Below, piece by piece: positions 52,983-64,000 of a stretch of DNA of 64,000 nt. This DNA is from Trema orientale. Taxonomy: Eukaryota > Streptophyta > Magnoliopsida > Rosales > Cannabaceae. Within the stretch, counting starts at the first letter, position 1, and each line of letters begins with the position of its first letter. The notes under the pieces were generated by a model, which ran no database searches, was not told the DNA's origin, and was given only the letters and a program-made list of their open reading frames with translations. The translations under genes were made by a program, and so were the position numbers. The stretch spans positions 1,081,280-1,145,279 of the forward strand of contig JXTC01000010.1 of the NCBI GenBank assembly GCA_002914845.1, in the 5' to 3' direction.

Positions 52983-54473
52983 TGAGTGTGGTTAGTTTGT
53001 TAAGAAAGCAAGGTCATGATGATCTAGTACTACTATTCCATTCCCATACTACGTTGTAAAGATGTTCCGAACGCGAACATTTTGAGAATCGTCTAAGAGA
53101 GTTGGAGTTGCTCCGTTTCTGAAAAAATAAACCACCAACACCACCGAACTCGACACTGTAATTGTGTTTCATGGCCAACTCTGATTCCCAGTAGTTGAAC
53201 TGCTCTCTAGTCAGAGTAGAAACAATAAGAATCTTTTCGGACAGAAGTAGCACAACAAAATATCGCCAAAAACTACGCTTGATCTTCCTCCATGTGCTCA
53301 ATAACCTGTATTATCCAAAAGCAGCAACAGTAAATAATGACACTGGCTACTGAGTAGACAAACCTAATAATTGATGAAACGCAAGTATGTTCATTTTGCC
53401 AAAAGAGCATTTTAGAGTCCAACAAGTCAAAAAAATATTTTCTTCAGCAATTTCATTTTGCTTTCATTACTTCATTTACATTTAAAACTATATGGATAAC
53501 TTTTTTTATCCTCGTGTGTGAAAATGAGTTAAATAGAGAAACAAGTGCAAGAAAGTAGAAAAGGCAAATCCAAGCGCTAAGCTTAAGGGAGTGATCAAGA
53601 TAAACTATAGCTAGAAAGTAGATCAGAGTAATAGAAGTAGATCCCAAAAACAATAATTTGTTCAGTTTTGGCCAGGAAGATTTGACGAACTTAATAAATT
53701 CAAATTTCGAAAGGGCAAGGCATCAACTCTAAACAATTGCCACTCGCCAATATCAAATCCACAAGAGAATCAACGATCGAATTCCGTGATAGAATCATCA
53801 CGTAGAATTCAAGGATCAAATTCCGTGATAGAATCATCATGTAGAATTGCAGATTTTATAGCAGCAAATGGCATATCAGCATCCGTGTTTGCATTTAATT
53901 TTGAATGAAGTATTTGCACCATCAACAAAGAAGGGAGATATATGGCTAAGTCATTAGAGTGACAAAAAAAAGTGGCTATTACAGAAGAGGAGACATTAGA
54001 GTAACGCAACTATATTAATTTAATTCTACTCTTAAGACAGAATTCTTACCTCCTTTTTGCATGAGCATCAGAATGCAAAAGATCCATAAAAGGAGTATCC
54101 TTATACCCCTACATAATCATGGCTTCCTACCAATAACAGGAGTAACATGATTTTTAGCTCCCATTATTTACTCATCACATATTATATATGAATGTGTTAT
54201 GTACAAGGATTTAAGTGACACACATGCATATTGTAAATCTACGTATAATATATGTTCACTTGCTTTTGTAGTTACTACCTCCTTTCACTCTCATAGGGTT
54301 GACATGGAATAAGAGATCAACTCACTTGAAGATAACACGCCAAAAAGAATCCTTTCAGAATCTTCATCAGCAGCAGCTAAAATAAAGTCTTGAGAGGGCA
54401 TGTCCATATGTTTAAAAAAAAAAAAAAAAAGGCCGATTACCCGACAGTCATTTGCAGGACAGCTGCTTCAATT
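52983..54473 (-). pseudogene. Inverted, decayed partial copy of HEN1
   Basis: The minus strand matches HEN1 from late exon 5 (QIEAAVMQMT..., 54473) to the 3' UTR (52983), introns included, so it is a DNA-level copy and not a retrocopy. Recognisable pieces: the end of exon 5 with AAADEDSERIL (about 54330-54420), intron 5, exon 8 with SKLNANTDADMPFAAIKSAI (53809-53940), and exon 9 with a VIEHMEEDQA-like start, TREQFNYWESELAMKHNYSVEFGGVGG, and the VVWEWNSSTRSS end. Exons 6 and 7 (SAM motif) are missing. Exon 9 has lost the segment with NHDHKFEW and the GFASQI segment and is frameshifted. The acceptor before exon 8 reads CAA in place of CAG. It cannot encode a methyltransferase. Confidence 0.9.
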
Positions 54474-55001
54474 AACAGAAACAAAGCATGCACATCAACA
54501 AGCAGATAAAAACAAAAAGATTTATTCTTAACATTTAACAGAATAATATGGAATAACACCAAAGCGAGAAAAATTTTTGTTTATGAGATTATGAATGAAA
54601 GAGAGGATTTCTTGTAAGATAAATATAATAAATATCAAAAGAACCATCGTAATTCGTAAAACATAACCTGTAGCTTAATTAAATCTTCAACATTATAAGC
54701 AAGGAAAAGATCTTTGACAAAAGAAAAGAAAAGAAACAAGAGGAGACAGGAAAGAACTGTGTAAAATACCCTTTTTTGACATGCATACATTAGATATATT
54801 CACAAACATATGCACAGGGAGAAATAATCTGATTTGTTCCCGGGACAACAGAGATTTCAGGAAGCTGCACCAAGAAGTTGTATAATAAATAACAAATAAA
54901 TTAAAAACCTCCAATTCCTATCACTAACTTCTAGTGCCTGATTTCATGAATAGTACAACAAATAAATTAGCAAAGCTTGTTTCTACATTGTTGTGTTGTT
55001 T

Positions 55002-56867
55002 TGTAGCTATTAAATTCGTAGGGGTCTTATGTTATTAGGATTCTTATTAGGAGAAGTCTTTGGGTAGTCTAGGGCTCTTAGGGGTTAATGGATAGCTGAG
55101 TAGGTATTTTACTCCTACTAGGACTCTAGCTCTATTCTCTATAAATAGACTCTATGGGTAGCTCTGATCCATTGAGAGTCAGAGAGAGACAAAAGAAAGT
55201 GAGCTAGAGAGAGGGCAACAATGTAACTTTGGTGAGAGAGAGCACTTGGGGGTTTCCAGAATAGTGAAAACTAAAAAACATAATTATGGGTTCATGGGGT
55301 TTTTGGGTCAGTAAAAACAGATAAAATGTACCTATGGGTTTTTGAGTGCTTTCTGGTAGACGGAAACTGTAGAGTATAAATTGTTCTTTTTCATAGTGGA
55401 ATATTTGCTGGTGATCTCCCATGGAAGTAGGCTATAATTTATAATTGAACTATGATAAATCTTGTGTTCTTTATTTTCTTGTATATGTGCAGTTAGATCT
55501 AAATTCACTCTAGAATTTAGATCGATATTGTGTTCTTGATTGTGTGAGTGTTATAATAAGTGGTATCATAGCTTGGTTTGATTGAGATCTTTGGGTTCAA
55601 TCAACAGAGGAGAAGATAAAAAATGAAACAAGAAAATTAAAAACAAGCAGAGAGCTCATAGTGTGCATAATTTGGCTTCTAGAAGGTACAAAAGTGCACT
55701 GTTTTGCTAGTTGTTACAAAAAAGAAAAAATCAATGAGATTTTGATTCGGGTTGCGGTTTTCATATGTTCTACGGATATACATATTTACACAATATAGAG
55801 AAGTTAATGGTAACATGAGTTTCATAGAAAATGACAGAGTTGGCTGTCTTGTGACTATCAATTTCAGTTTGATAAATAGTATAGAGATGGAAGTACGAAA
55901 ATCATGGCACATCAATGGGCTTGAAGTGAATTAACCTTAGAATACTTGATGTAGCAGAGTACACTTGCAAGAATAGGGGAACTCTTGAGTGTGCATGGAT
56001 AGAGTCTAGAAAATTCATAGAAAGTATAAAGCGAGATGGCTTGTACACTGTGCTTGGAATAGCATTAGACATGATGATCGAAGGAAGAGACTCGGGCTAC
56101 AAAGAATTTCAAAGAAGGATGAGACTAGTTACAGTAGATTCCTTGGAGTATTCGGTTCAAGAGGTAGCTTTCAAGTGGGAGTTTAAAACAAAAAAAAGAC
56201 TTGAATGATTGATAGTGCAAACCAGTCATCCAAGTACAACAAGAGTGATTCATGCTAGCAAAAGTAGCAAGAGATTAAGACATTGAATTAAATATCCAAG
56301 AGGGAGAATTATTGTGTAGCTATTAAATTCATAGGAGTCTTATGTTATTAGAATTCTTATTAGGAGAAGTCTTTGGGTAGTTTAGGACTCTTTGGGATTA
56401 ATGGATAGCTGAGGATGTATTTTACTCCTACTAGGACTCTAGCTCTATTCTCTATAAATAGACTTTATGGGTAGCTCTAATCCGTTGCGAGCCAGAGAGA
56501 GACAAAAGAGAGTTAGCTAGAGAGAGAGCAATAATATGACCTTGGTGAGAGAGGACATTTATGGTTTCTAGGAGAGTAAAATCTAAAAGCATAATTATGG
56601 GTTCATAGGGGTTTTTGGGTTAGTAAAAATAGAGAGGATGTACCTATGGACTTTTGAGTGCTTTCGAGTATATGGAAACTATAGAGTGTAAATTGTTCTT
56701 TTTCTTAGTAGAATGTTTGCTGGTGATATCCAGTGGATGTAGGCTATAATTTGTAGCTGAACCATGATAAATCTTGTATTTTTTATTTTCTTGTTTGTGT
56801 GCAGTTAGATCTAAAATCACTCTAGAATTTAGATCAATATTGTGTTCTTGATTATGTGAGTACTACA
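55002..56867 (+). mobile_element. Non-autonomous LTR retrotransposon 2
   Basis: LTRs TGTAGCTATTAAATTC... at 55002-55555 and 56315-56867 (554 and 553 bp). The primer-binding site TGGTATCATAGC at 55561 is one base from the initiator-Met tRNA type (TGGTATCAGAGC). The polypurine tract AAGAGGGAGAA precedes the 3' LTR. TATA-like CTATAAATAG occurs in each LTR. The internal region is about 760 bp with only short frames, so the element must rely on another element's proteins. LTRs are moderately diverged. No target duplication seen. Confidence 0.87.
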
Positions 56868-57333
56868 ACATATATAACAAAATTTTCAAAACTAATACCA
56901 GCATCATAATTAAAAATAACTAATTATAAGTACACTCCAAGACTTGCCCAATAAAGAAGGAGAACTTCAGAAACATAAATATAAAATAATGAAAGCTCAA
57001 TTTTAATAATCACTTGACACTTTGTAGCATTCTAGCAAAGGTCTATCAGAACCACCATGGATTTTCTTTCCCAAAATAGTAAACATGTCACCAAGTTAGA
57101 ACTATAAAAAAGTTTGAATGTAGCAAGTTCAGAGTAAATAGACTAATTTTACCCTCTTTTAACTATGACCCCAATAAATATTAACAATTGGACAAGGCAT
57201 GGCCATAAATTGTGCTTCTCCTAGTCTTTTGATAGAGACACAAATGCAATTTTGCTTCTCTATGCAACATAACCCATCATTTGTAAAGGACTATAACATC
57301 ATAGCATACAACCCCCTTCCCCCTACACACACA
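56868..57333. other. Spacer between LTR element 2 and the solo LTR
   Basis: AT-rich; C-rich at its right end. No gene seen. Confidence 0.6.
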
Positions 57334-57338
57334 CCTCC

Positions 57339-59890
57339 TGTAAAATCCAGATTTTATTAAGATTAAATAAGTAATTTTAAGATCAAGGGTATTTCGGTAA
57401 TTTTAAATTTTTAGATTAATTTAATAAAATATATGGATTAATTTAAAAAAAATATTGGACTTGAACTTGGACAAAATAAGGTCCAGGTATGTTGGGACGA
57501 AAATGGAGAAGAAATTAAAAATCAGAGACTTAAAAAATAAATAAGGAGAGAATAAAGTGAAAGAAATTTTTATAAATTATGGCTAAAGTGGAAATTTAGA
57601 AAGATATTCGGTCAAACCAGGTGATACCACGTGTCCCACTATCTACAGTTTTCAAAAATTGTATTTAAATCCCTATTTTTTTACTTCTTCTCCACGGAAG
57701 TCCCCCAAACCCACCTCTCTGTTACTATTCATCTGAAGTCCAACTAGCCCCCGACATGCCTCACGCAGCTGCCTGCCGTGACCAGAAGATGCCGACGAAG
57801 TAGCGCTGGGTACCGCCGTCGTGAAACACCGCCTCTTGCCGGAGTTACGGGTTGCCGAAAGTCGTGCCATCGAATCGGAAAAGTGGCCGCCGTTTCGCCA
57901 TCCGAAGTCTGTTCGTCTAACTTCTGGCACCGTTGGACTCGTCTCGTCGTCGTCGTCATTTCCCGACCACCCACGACTGTTAACTTAGCTCTAGTAAAAG
58001 GTTGTTTACTATAGCATTTTTTTAATATTAAATTTTGTGGTATTTTTATAATTATTTCATAAATGAATTATTTTGTCCGAGAAAATTATACTACATGAAA
58101 AAGGAGATTGAAATAAGGATAATCATGATTTTGACGTGTTAAAAAGATATCCGGAAGTGCATTAATTATCAAATTGAAAAAAATGGTATTTATCTAAATA
58201 TTTCCAAAATGTGGTATTTTATAATTTTTGGATTTTTGAGCCCATTTAATACTCGGGATCTCGAAACTGAGTTCTGACTTCGAATTTGGACTCAGTGAGG
58301 TCAGGACATGAATTTCTGACTTAGAATTTGGACTCAGTGAAGTCGGGATTCAATGAGTTTTGACCTCGAAATTGAGTTGTGAAATGAAATTTGGAATTTT
58401 GTGGTACAAAATTATACCGCTTTGCGTGACACGGGCCGGTCCCGCACCGGGGCCCATTTTTGACAAAATATATGTCTAACCCAACATTTTTGGGTGCTCT
58501 AAATTCAGTGGTGACCTCCGTTTATCAATCTGAGGCTCCGTTTGGAAATTCACTTTTTCAAGTGGACGTGTTGGGATCCAGAAATGACCGTCTGAGCAAC
58601 CAGGTAACCAACTGGGGACTATTCTAGCGTTGTTAGGTTGGTGTAACTATATTTCGAGGTAGGGGTTTCAATTGCCTTGTTTTCTATTATTTTTTATTAA
58701 AATTAGAAATTATTGTGAAAAGTGAAATTTCGTGATTTTATTAAATTAAACTGTTTGAATAATTATTTTAGTGGATCATGAACTTGTGATTGTGGACTGT
58801 TCTGGATATTTTACGTATGATTGTATACAAGTTTTATACTTGGGATTTTATTAAACCATAGGAACTGTACTATTGGATTTTCAAAGTACAAAATGGATTT
58901 ATTTAAAAATCAGAGTATGTCTGGAATATTACTGCATGGTTGTTTATACTACTCATCGTATTGCACATACTATAGGATCATACATGAGATCCATCTTAGG
59001 CATCGCGGTGTTTAGTGGGCTGCCATTATTCCTACCCTCGGTGAGAGTCCGTAAACTCACGTGGGATTTTTTCTGATTACCCCTACTCGGTAGGTATAGG
59101 CATTCAATTGCCCCTCTGGTTCGATAGGATTAGACCCATAGGTGTCCCTTCAGTTTTTCTGGGATTATGTATCAGGCATAGAGTACTCAGTACATATAGT
59201 ACGAGTTACTCTAGTTCGTGATGTGAGGATGTGAGCTCATGAAATTGTTTATTTTGTGATATGTGTGCTATAGATTATTTATCTGATTTCTCTTATTAGT
59301 TTTAAATATGATTTCGGTTGATGATTTCAACTCATATTTAATTTGGTATACCGTGAATTATTTTCAGAACAACTAACCGTGCAGGGAATTTAAAAATGAA
59401 TGTTTTTTCAAAAAGGTAATTGGGTATCCTACTGGGTATTTTATGCTCATCCCCCCTATTCTCCATCTCAGGTAGTGCTCAGGATAATGCCGTGAACTAA
59501 GAAGCAGATCAGTGAGGAGCAGCTTATTTGTCGACTAGTTAGTAAGTGTGTAAGATAGTACTGTTTACCTTCTTGGCTTGTACTAAATAATTAAAGGGCC
59601 CGTTACGCAGACTCGATCTGTATAATTACTATGCTGAATTACGAGACTGCTGATAATGATGTTTGGTTTATTTTTAATAAATTTCATTAACAATCTATGT
59701 CTAATGGTGATCACAAAACTGTGGGATTTATAATTTAAATTAATTTTACGAGCTTTTACAAAAACTGTCGTTTCTGAACTAGTGTCGTTTTTTTGAACAA
59801 TTCAAGCTTCTAAAATTTTCTAAAATAATTAATGAATTTTCATTTGTGAAATTCTTATTCTGCCACTAGCCCAGGATATGGGTCGTGACA
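57339..59890 (+). mobile_element. Solo LTR, 2.55 kb, probably Ty3/gypsy
   Basis: Starts TGTAAAATCC and ends GGGTCGTGACA, the latter common in plant gypsy LTRs. The 5-bp flanks CCTCC (57334-57338) and CTTCC (59891-59895) look like a target duplication with one change. No second LTR, primer-binding site or polyprotein is present. A TATTTAAAT box near 57662 is followed by a C-rich, open stretch (57670-57980) that gives chance ORFs on both strands. Confidence 0.75.
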
Positions 59891-59895
59891 CTTCC

Positions 59896-60716
59896 CACAC
59901 ACACAAAAAAAATTTATATATAGTAACTATATATACAAACGAAAACAATATTTCTTTCATTAACTTAGTTAACCTCTTTATAGGAAACAAGGAAATCAAC
60001 TAATTACGTACGAAAACTTTATTTTTGTTCCTTCCTATTTTAGTATTTTACCAAATTAATTAATTTTCCCTTTCTTCACATTCTCAAATCACAATTTTCA
60101 ATAGTCTTATCCTGCCCCACTCTGCGTGTCCTACCAAACACACGGTGTTATAGTAAGGCACATGCAAGCATGTTAATTCTTTGATGATATTAATTGCAAA
60201 TATAAATTTGTAGTTCAGTACTACGTACTAATACTTTTGCCACTTGCACAAACCTAATGTCCGCAGAAATGTTTTCATCCACAACCTTATCTATATGTAT
60301 ATTGTGTACGTAAATATCCCGGGGTTGCTTTGGATAATGATAGACTCAACTTTATGATTAATATCAATTCTAATAAAAAGAAGAATGTATATTATATTTC
60401 TCTCATCTTTTCCACATTTTTTTGCCGTACATGCATTGTCTATAGCCTAAACTTGAATACTCTAAATTTCGGAAAATATGTATATATACCTCACAGTTGA
60501 CTGCAAAGAAGGGGAAAAAAAATCTTGCAATTTTTTATTTTTCCAGAAAACATGTCCAATGTGTATTTATGTATACAAATTCATGAAAACATGCAGTGCA
60601 CCACTACTGATCTAGATCATAGTAGTACTGCTACCTACGAAATTTAATTTATTATTAATCTGTAAACTTTACTACTATCAACAACAATATATATAGCAAG
60701 CATATATATATATATA
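59896..60716. other. AT-rich spacer, no gene seen
   Basis: AT-rich with short TA repeats near 60690-60718. Nothing recognisable. Confidence 0.6.
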
Positions 60717-61240
60717 TAAGGATAAATGACTTTGTTGGTCCATAGATTATGAGAAAATCTCACTTTGATTCTTAAATTTTAAATTGCGTCATTTTAGTTC
60801 TCAAACAATTTAAAAAGTTTCATTCTAGTCCTTTTTGTTATACATTTCGTTTTATTTTTAACAGAATGAGTATATAATTTTTTTTTGCTATTCTGTTATA
60901 CTTATTTCATATTTAGATGTTCAGCATTATAAAGAGCATTAAAACTTGAATTAAAGATGTTTAAAATATGATTAATTGGATAAAAATTAGTTGCATATTG
61001 GACAATAATATAGTGTAGAATTGTCCAAAATATGATATTTTGTTAAAATCAATAATACAGATTGAGAAATGCAACTCATGTGGTCGTTTTGATAATAATC
61101 AAATAAGATGTATAGCAAAAAAGACTAAAATGAACATTTTTCATAGTTTAAGGATCAATAGGACACAATTTAAAGTTTCAGGAGACCAAATTAAGACTTT
61201 CTCTATAATTTAGAGACTAATAAAATTATTTATCCTATAT
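60717..61240. mobile_element. MITE of about 520 bp
   Basis: Left end AGGATAAATGACTTTGTTGG and the reverse complement of the right end, AGGATAAATAATTTTATTAG, are inverted and continue for over 80 bp (TCTCACTTTGATTC versus GTCTTAATTTGGTCTCC). It sits in a TA-rich target. No coding sequence. Confidence 0.8.
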
Positions 61241-62084
61241 ATATTATATACAAGATATTTGTCAAACATGCCATATGGTTGTTAGTTAATGATGAGGAAA
61301 AACAAACGTGGAATAGTTTGTGATGCGGAGAGTATCATTATAATCAATATGTATGTATATGAACATGCATTTTACAACCTTAAGTATCTTTAATTTGTAT
61401 TAGTTCTTGTACTATAAATATCAATAAATAGTTTGTTTCTTTTGTTAACTGACTTTTAGCCTAGAACTAGATCCATATTGTTCGAGACGAATACGTGCAA
61501 ACAGTGTACTTTCTGTTACATAAATCCGCGTTTAATTATTAGTGTTGTTTGTTTCTGTAACAATATTTAACGTGCAATTAACTGCATGCTCGTATAATAT
61601 TTCACGGTAGAAACTCAAAGTTAATCCATGTTAGGTCATGTCGTGGTTTTATAAGCCATTCATGTAACGTCACATCGATGTTTTGGCACTATGTAAAAGC
61701 ATGCATGTATATAAAACACGCAGGCAGTATAGATCAGTCCAATTATACACTTTGGCTTCTTAGTTTCTGACCCCACCATTAATAAATACAAAGCAATGCA
61801 ACTTTTGAAGCGGATTTATAGACCTAATATCTGACTAATATATGTTGAAATCAAAATAATAAACAATATTTCAATGATAGTTTCAGATTGTAGCATATAT
61901 TAGGGTCTAAAAAAAACTAACATCTAACTTGTGATGTTTCTCTCTCCATAGCTAATCTGTCAAAAAAATAAACTAGAACAAGGTTAGAATTGCAAGAGAA
62001 TAATGAACCAAAACCGCAATCTCCCTCATTGTGGTGCGAGGCATATGTGAATGAATGAATGAGATGATACAATATATATATATA
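61241..62084. other. Spacer, no gene seen
   Basis: AT-rich; no ORF with domains, no RNA gene recognised. Confidence 0.6.
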
Positions 62085-62330
62085 ATTCAGTAGATATATT
62101 CTTTTTTTTTACTTAGGTGTAGGTATTTTTTTTTAGCCATTGGATCATCATCTAATGGTGATCCAACGGCTATAATCAAATGCATAAAAAAATGTGCATT
62201 ATTAATGCTATTTCTCTCTCTTATTTTTTAATATAAAAAAATATGTAAAAAAAATTTTCATTGGCCAAATTGATACCTATGCATAGATAAAAAAAAAAAA
62301 ACTACTAGATTATGCCCTATATATATATAT
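62085..62330. mobile_element. MITE, second member of the family at 33941-34175
   Basis: Same order of motifs: TAGGTATTTTTTTTTAGCC, a palindrome with CCATTGGATC and GATCCAACGG, CTATAATC, TTCATTGGCCAAATTGATAC, CTATGCATAG, and a TA-repeat flank. Confidence 0.78.
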
Positions 62331-62878
62331 ATATATATATCTTTTATAGAATTCCATTCCACATAGATGCCATAATCCTTTTGGTTTATGCAGCCTACCT
62401 AATTATATCTAATGAGACAATACAATATAAGAAGGATAGTAAATAATACAATATGCCCCTATTATAGCGCAATGGGGTAGTAAATAAAACAATATAAGGA
62501 CAGATCCATGGGCCTCTTGCATAATCAATTATAGTCCATCCCATCCTGACAAATGCAATATAAATATACTACGATTATAACTGTACATAAATAACACTCC
62601 AACGATATGCACTGAAACAATACATTTAAGGGGTATGGTGCGCTTAGGACTATACAATTTCTCTCTCCATCGAAAGATGAAGTACGTTATTCTAACCTGG
62701 TCCCACTAAGTATCCAAGTGGATTAGGTGACTCACGTAGGCAATATCACGTGAAAGTAATGCAAGCATACCATTTGTACATATTTGACGGAGTTAAATCA
62801 GGGCAAACCTCTACGTAATAATCTCTAACTTCTCCTAGATTTGAACCTGAAAGGGCAAAATTCTATTGGCAACCTTCA
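62331..62878. other. Spacer before the terminal LTR
   Basis: No gene seen. 62640-62870 is somewhat less AT-rich but has no open frame or recognisable RNA. Confidence 0.5.
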
Positions 62879-63953
62879 TGTTGCAACATGACTAGTTTCA
62901 CGGTCATGTTACAACATGCGAGCAAATATTTGATCTGAATTAATTTTTTCAGTATTGCATTAGGTCACGATTTTAATTGTTTTCAATTATAAAAATCTGA
63001 TCTTCTTAAATGCATATTCGGATCTGTTTGAGATGAAATAGGTAAGTGACTCTTACCTAAATTGGTTTTGAGTATATGTCACTATTTCATTAAGGAAATT
63101 CCTTTAAATGTATATTTTATGTTAATATCTTTTATGGAAGTTTCCTTAACTTAATTGTGCTGATTCTCACTGATTAAAGTTACTCTAATTCGTGCTATTA
63201 GCTGTCAAATAGGTTTGAGTAACTGATTATTTTGTTTCAGGAAAGTAATCTGAAAGTTTCCTTTTCTGTTACAACATGACTGGTTGACAGATCATGTTGC
63301 AACATGTGATCAGAATCAGTGACTATTTTCCAGATCCGTTTTTCTAAGTTTGGTAACAAACTTTTCTGATCTTGCAAGTCTTCTAATCAATATTAAATGC
63401 TCTTAAATGCTGTTTTACAGATCATACACATGAAGGCTTGCTCCTTTCTCTATTTAAAGGCCACTCAAGAGTAGCTTTAGGTAGAGAGAGACCACTATTG
63501 TATTTCGGCTATTGAGTGTAAAAGAAAGGTTTTTCTTTTAGCCATATTTTAGACTTAGGAGGTGTCCTAGTCGTTTGAGTGATAGTGCTTCGGGAGAGGT
63601 GCTGATTGTCTTCGAAAGAAGATCGACTTCAAGTACCTGAAGGGATTTCAGAAGAACGAAGTCAACCTAAGACGAGTGGTGCTCGCTAGACACATTGGTG
63701 AAGGAATACATCCATATTGCGACAATCAAAAGAGGGAGTCTTTTATTGTATAAGTCAAATTGGTGTTTGTATTCGCTTAAACTTTACTAATATTGTTTAT
63801 TCTCTGGGCGTGGCCTCTTGGACGTAGGTTATCGGGAGATAACTGAACCAAGTAAAAATATCTTGTATTATTTTTATAATTTCCGCATTACCACCTCACA
63901 TAATTAATTAAAAATTAATTATATTCGGTAATACCTGATTAACGGACCTAACA
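62879..63953 (+). mobile_element. 5' LTR of a Copia-type element cut by the window end
   Basis: Starts TGTTGCAACATGAC and ends CCTAACA. TGGTATCAGAGTGGG, an initiator-Met primer-binding site, follows at 63956, which fixes the 3' limit and plus orientation. Near the start an inverted pair (TGTTGCAACATGA... and ATCATGTTGCAACATG at about 63291-63306) and TCATGTTACAACATG recur. TATTTAAAG near 63450 may be the TATA box. gag/pol would lie beyond the window. Confidence 0.8.
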
Positions 63954-63955
63954 AT

Positions 63956-63970
63956 TGGTATCAGAGTGGG
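63956..63970 (+). other. tRNA-iMet primer-binding site
   Basis: TGGTATCAGAGTGGG, two bases after the LTR end, matches the initiator-Met type primer-binding site of plant LTR elements. Confidence 0.85.
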
Positions 63971-64000
63971 ACACTAACGTTTTTAGTGAGATCTTGCAGT

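Noticed and set aside
55185..55210. Sequence resembling mature miR156 (GACAAAAGAAAGTGAGCTAG)
   Set aside because: It differs at several positions, lies in an LTR, and has no matching hairpin arm nearby.
57673..58014. Overlapping Arg-rich ORFs on both strands
   Set aside because: They lie in the C-rich leader of the solo LTR and have no recognisable domain.

Overview
The window is nuclear DNA from a flowering plant, almost certainly a eudicot. It is AT-rich, its genes have many spliced exons with canonical plant splice sites, and it is crowded with plant transposons: MITEs, LINE remnants, non-autonomous LTR elements and a solo LTR with a Ty3/gypsy-style terminus. I cannot name the species from the sequence.

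Layout: (1) 274-5830, minus strand: NAF1, the box H/ACA snoRNP assembly factor, with a MITE and a LINE remnant in its introns and a probable upstream leader exon. (2) 4590-13500: repeat-rich spacer with dispersed duplicated segments, a GC-rich block, a 195-bp tandem duplication, a minisatellite and MITEs. (3) 13700-24112, plus strand: a class II formin (PTEN-like phosphatase plus C2, proline-rich FH1, FH2) with an assembly gap in FH1. (4) 25381-29357, minus strand: the urea/H+ symporter DUR3, convergent with the formin. (5) 29358-35100: spacer holding a nearly perfect 864-bp foldback element and a 1.4-kb TIR element with another MITE nested in it. (6) 35130-43849, plus strand: HEN1, the small-RNA 2'-O-methyltransferase, complete at 942 codons. 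(7) 45300-50470: a small tandem family of an unrecognised plant gene. One copy is interrupted by a MITE with a 9-bp target duplication, one is frameshifted, and one is an inverted 3' fragment. (8) 50924-63953: an LTR element, an inverted and decayed duplicate of the 3' half of HEN1, a second LTR element, a 2.55-kb solo LTR, two MITEs, and a 1.07-kb LTR whose element runs off the window end.

The four conserved genes belong to unrelated processes (snoRNP assembly, actin/microtubule organisation, urea uptake, small-RNA methylation), so this is ordinary plant gene order and not a functional cluster. The most interesting arrangement is HEN1 with its inverted partial copy about 9 kb downstream. The LTR element beside that copy points so that read-through from its 3' LTR would transcribe the HEN1 copy in antisense. 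A second theme is frequent short direct tandem duplication (25-195 bp), in two cases spanning a stop codon.

Exon boundaries were placed by eye from splice consensus, reading frame and recalled family conservation. No alignment or database search was run.
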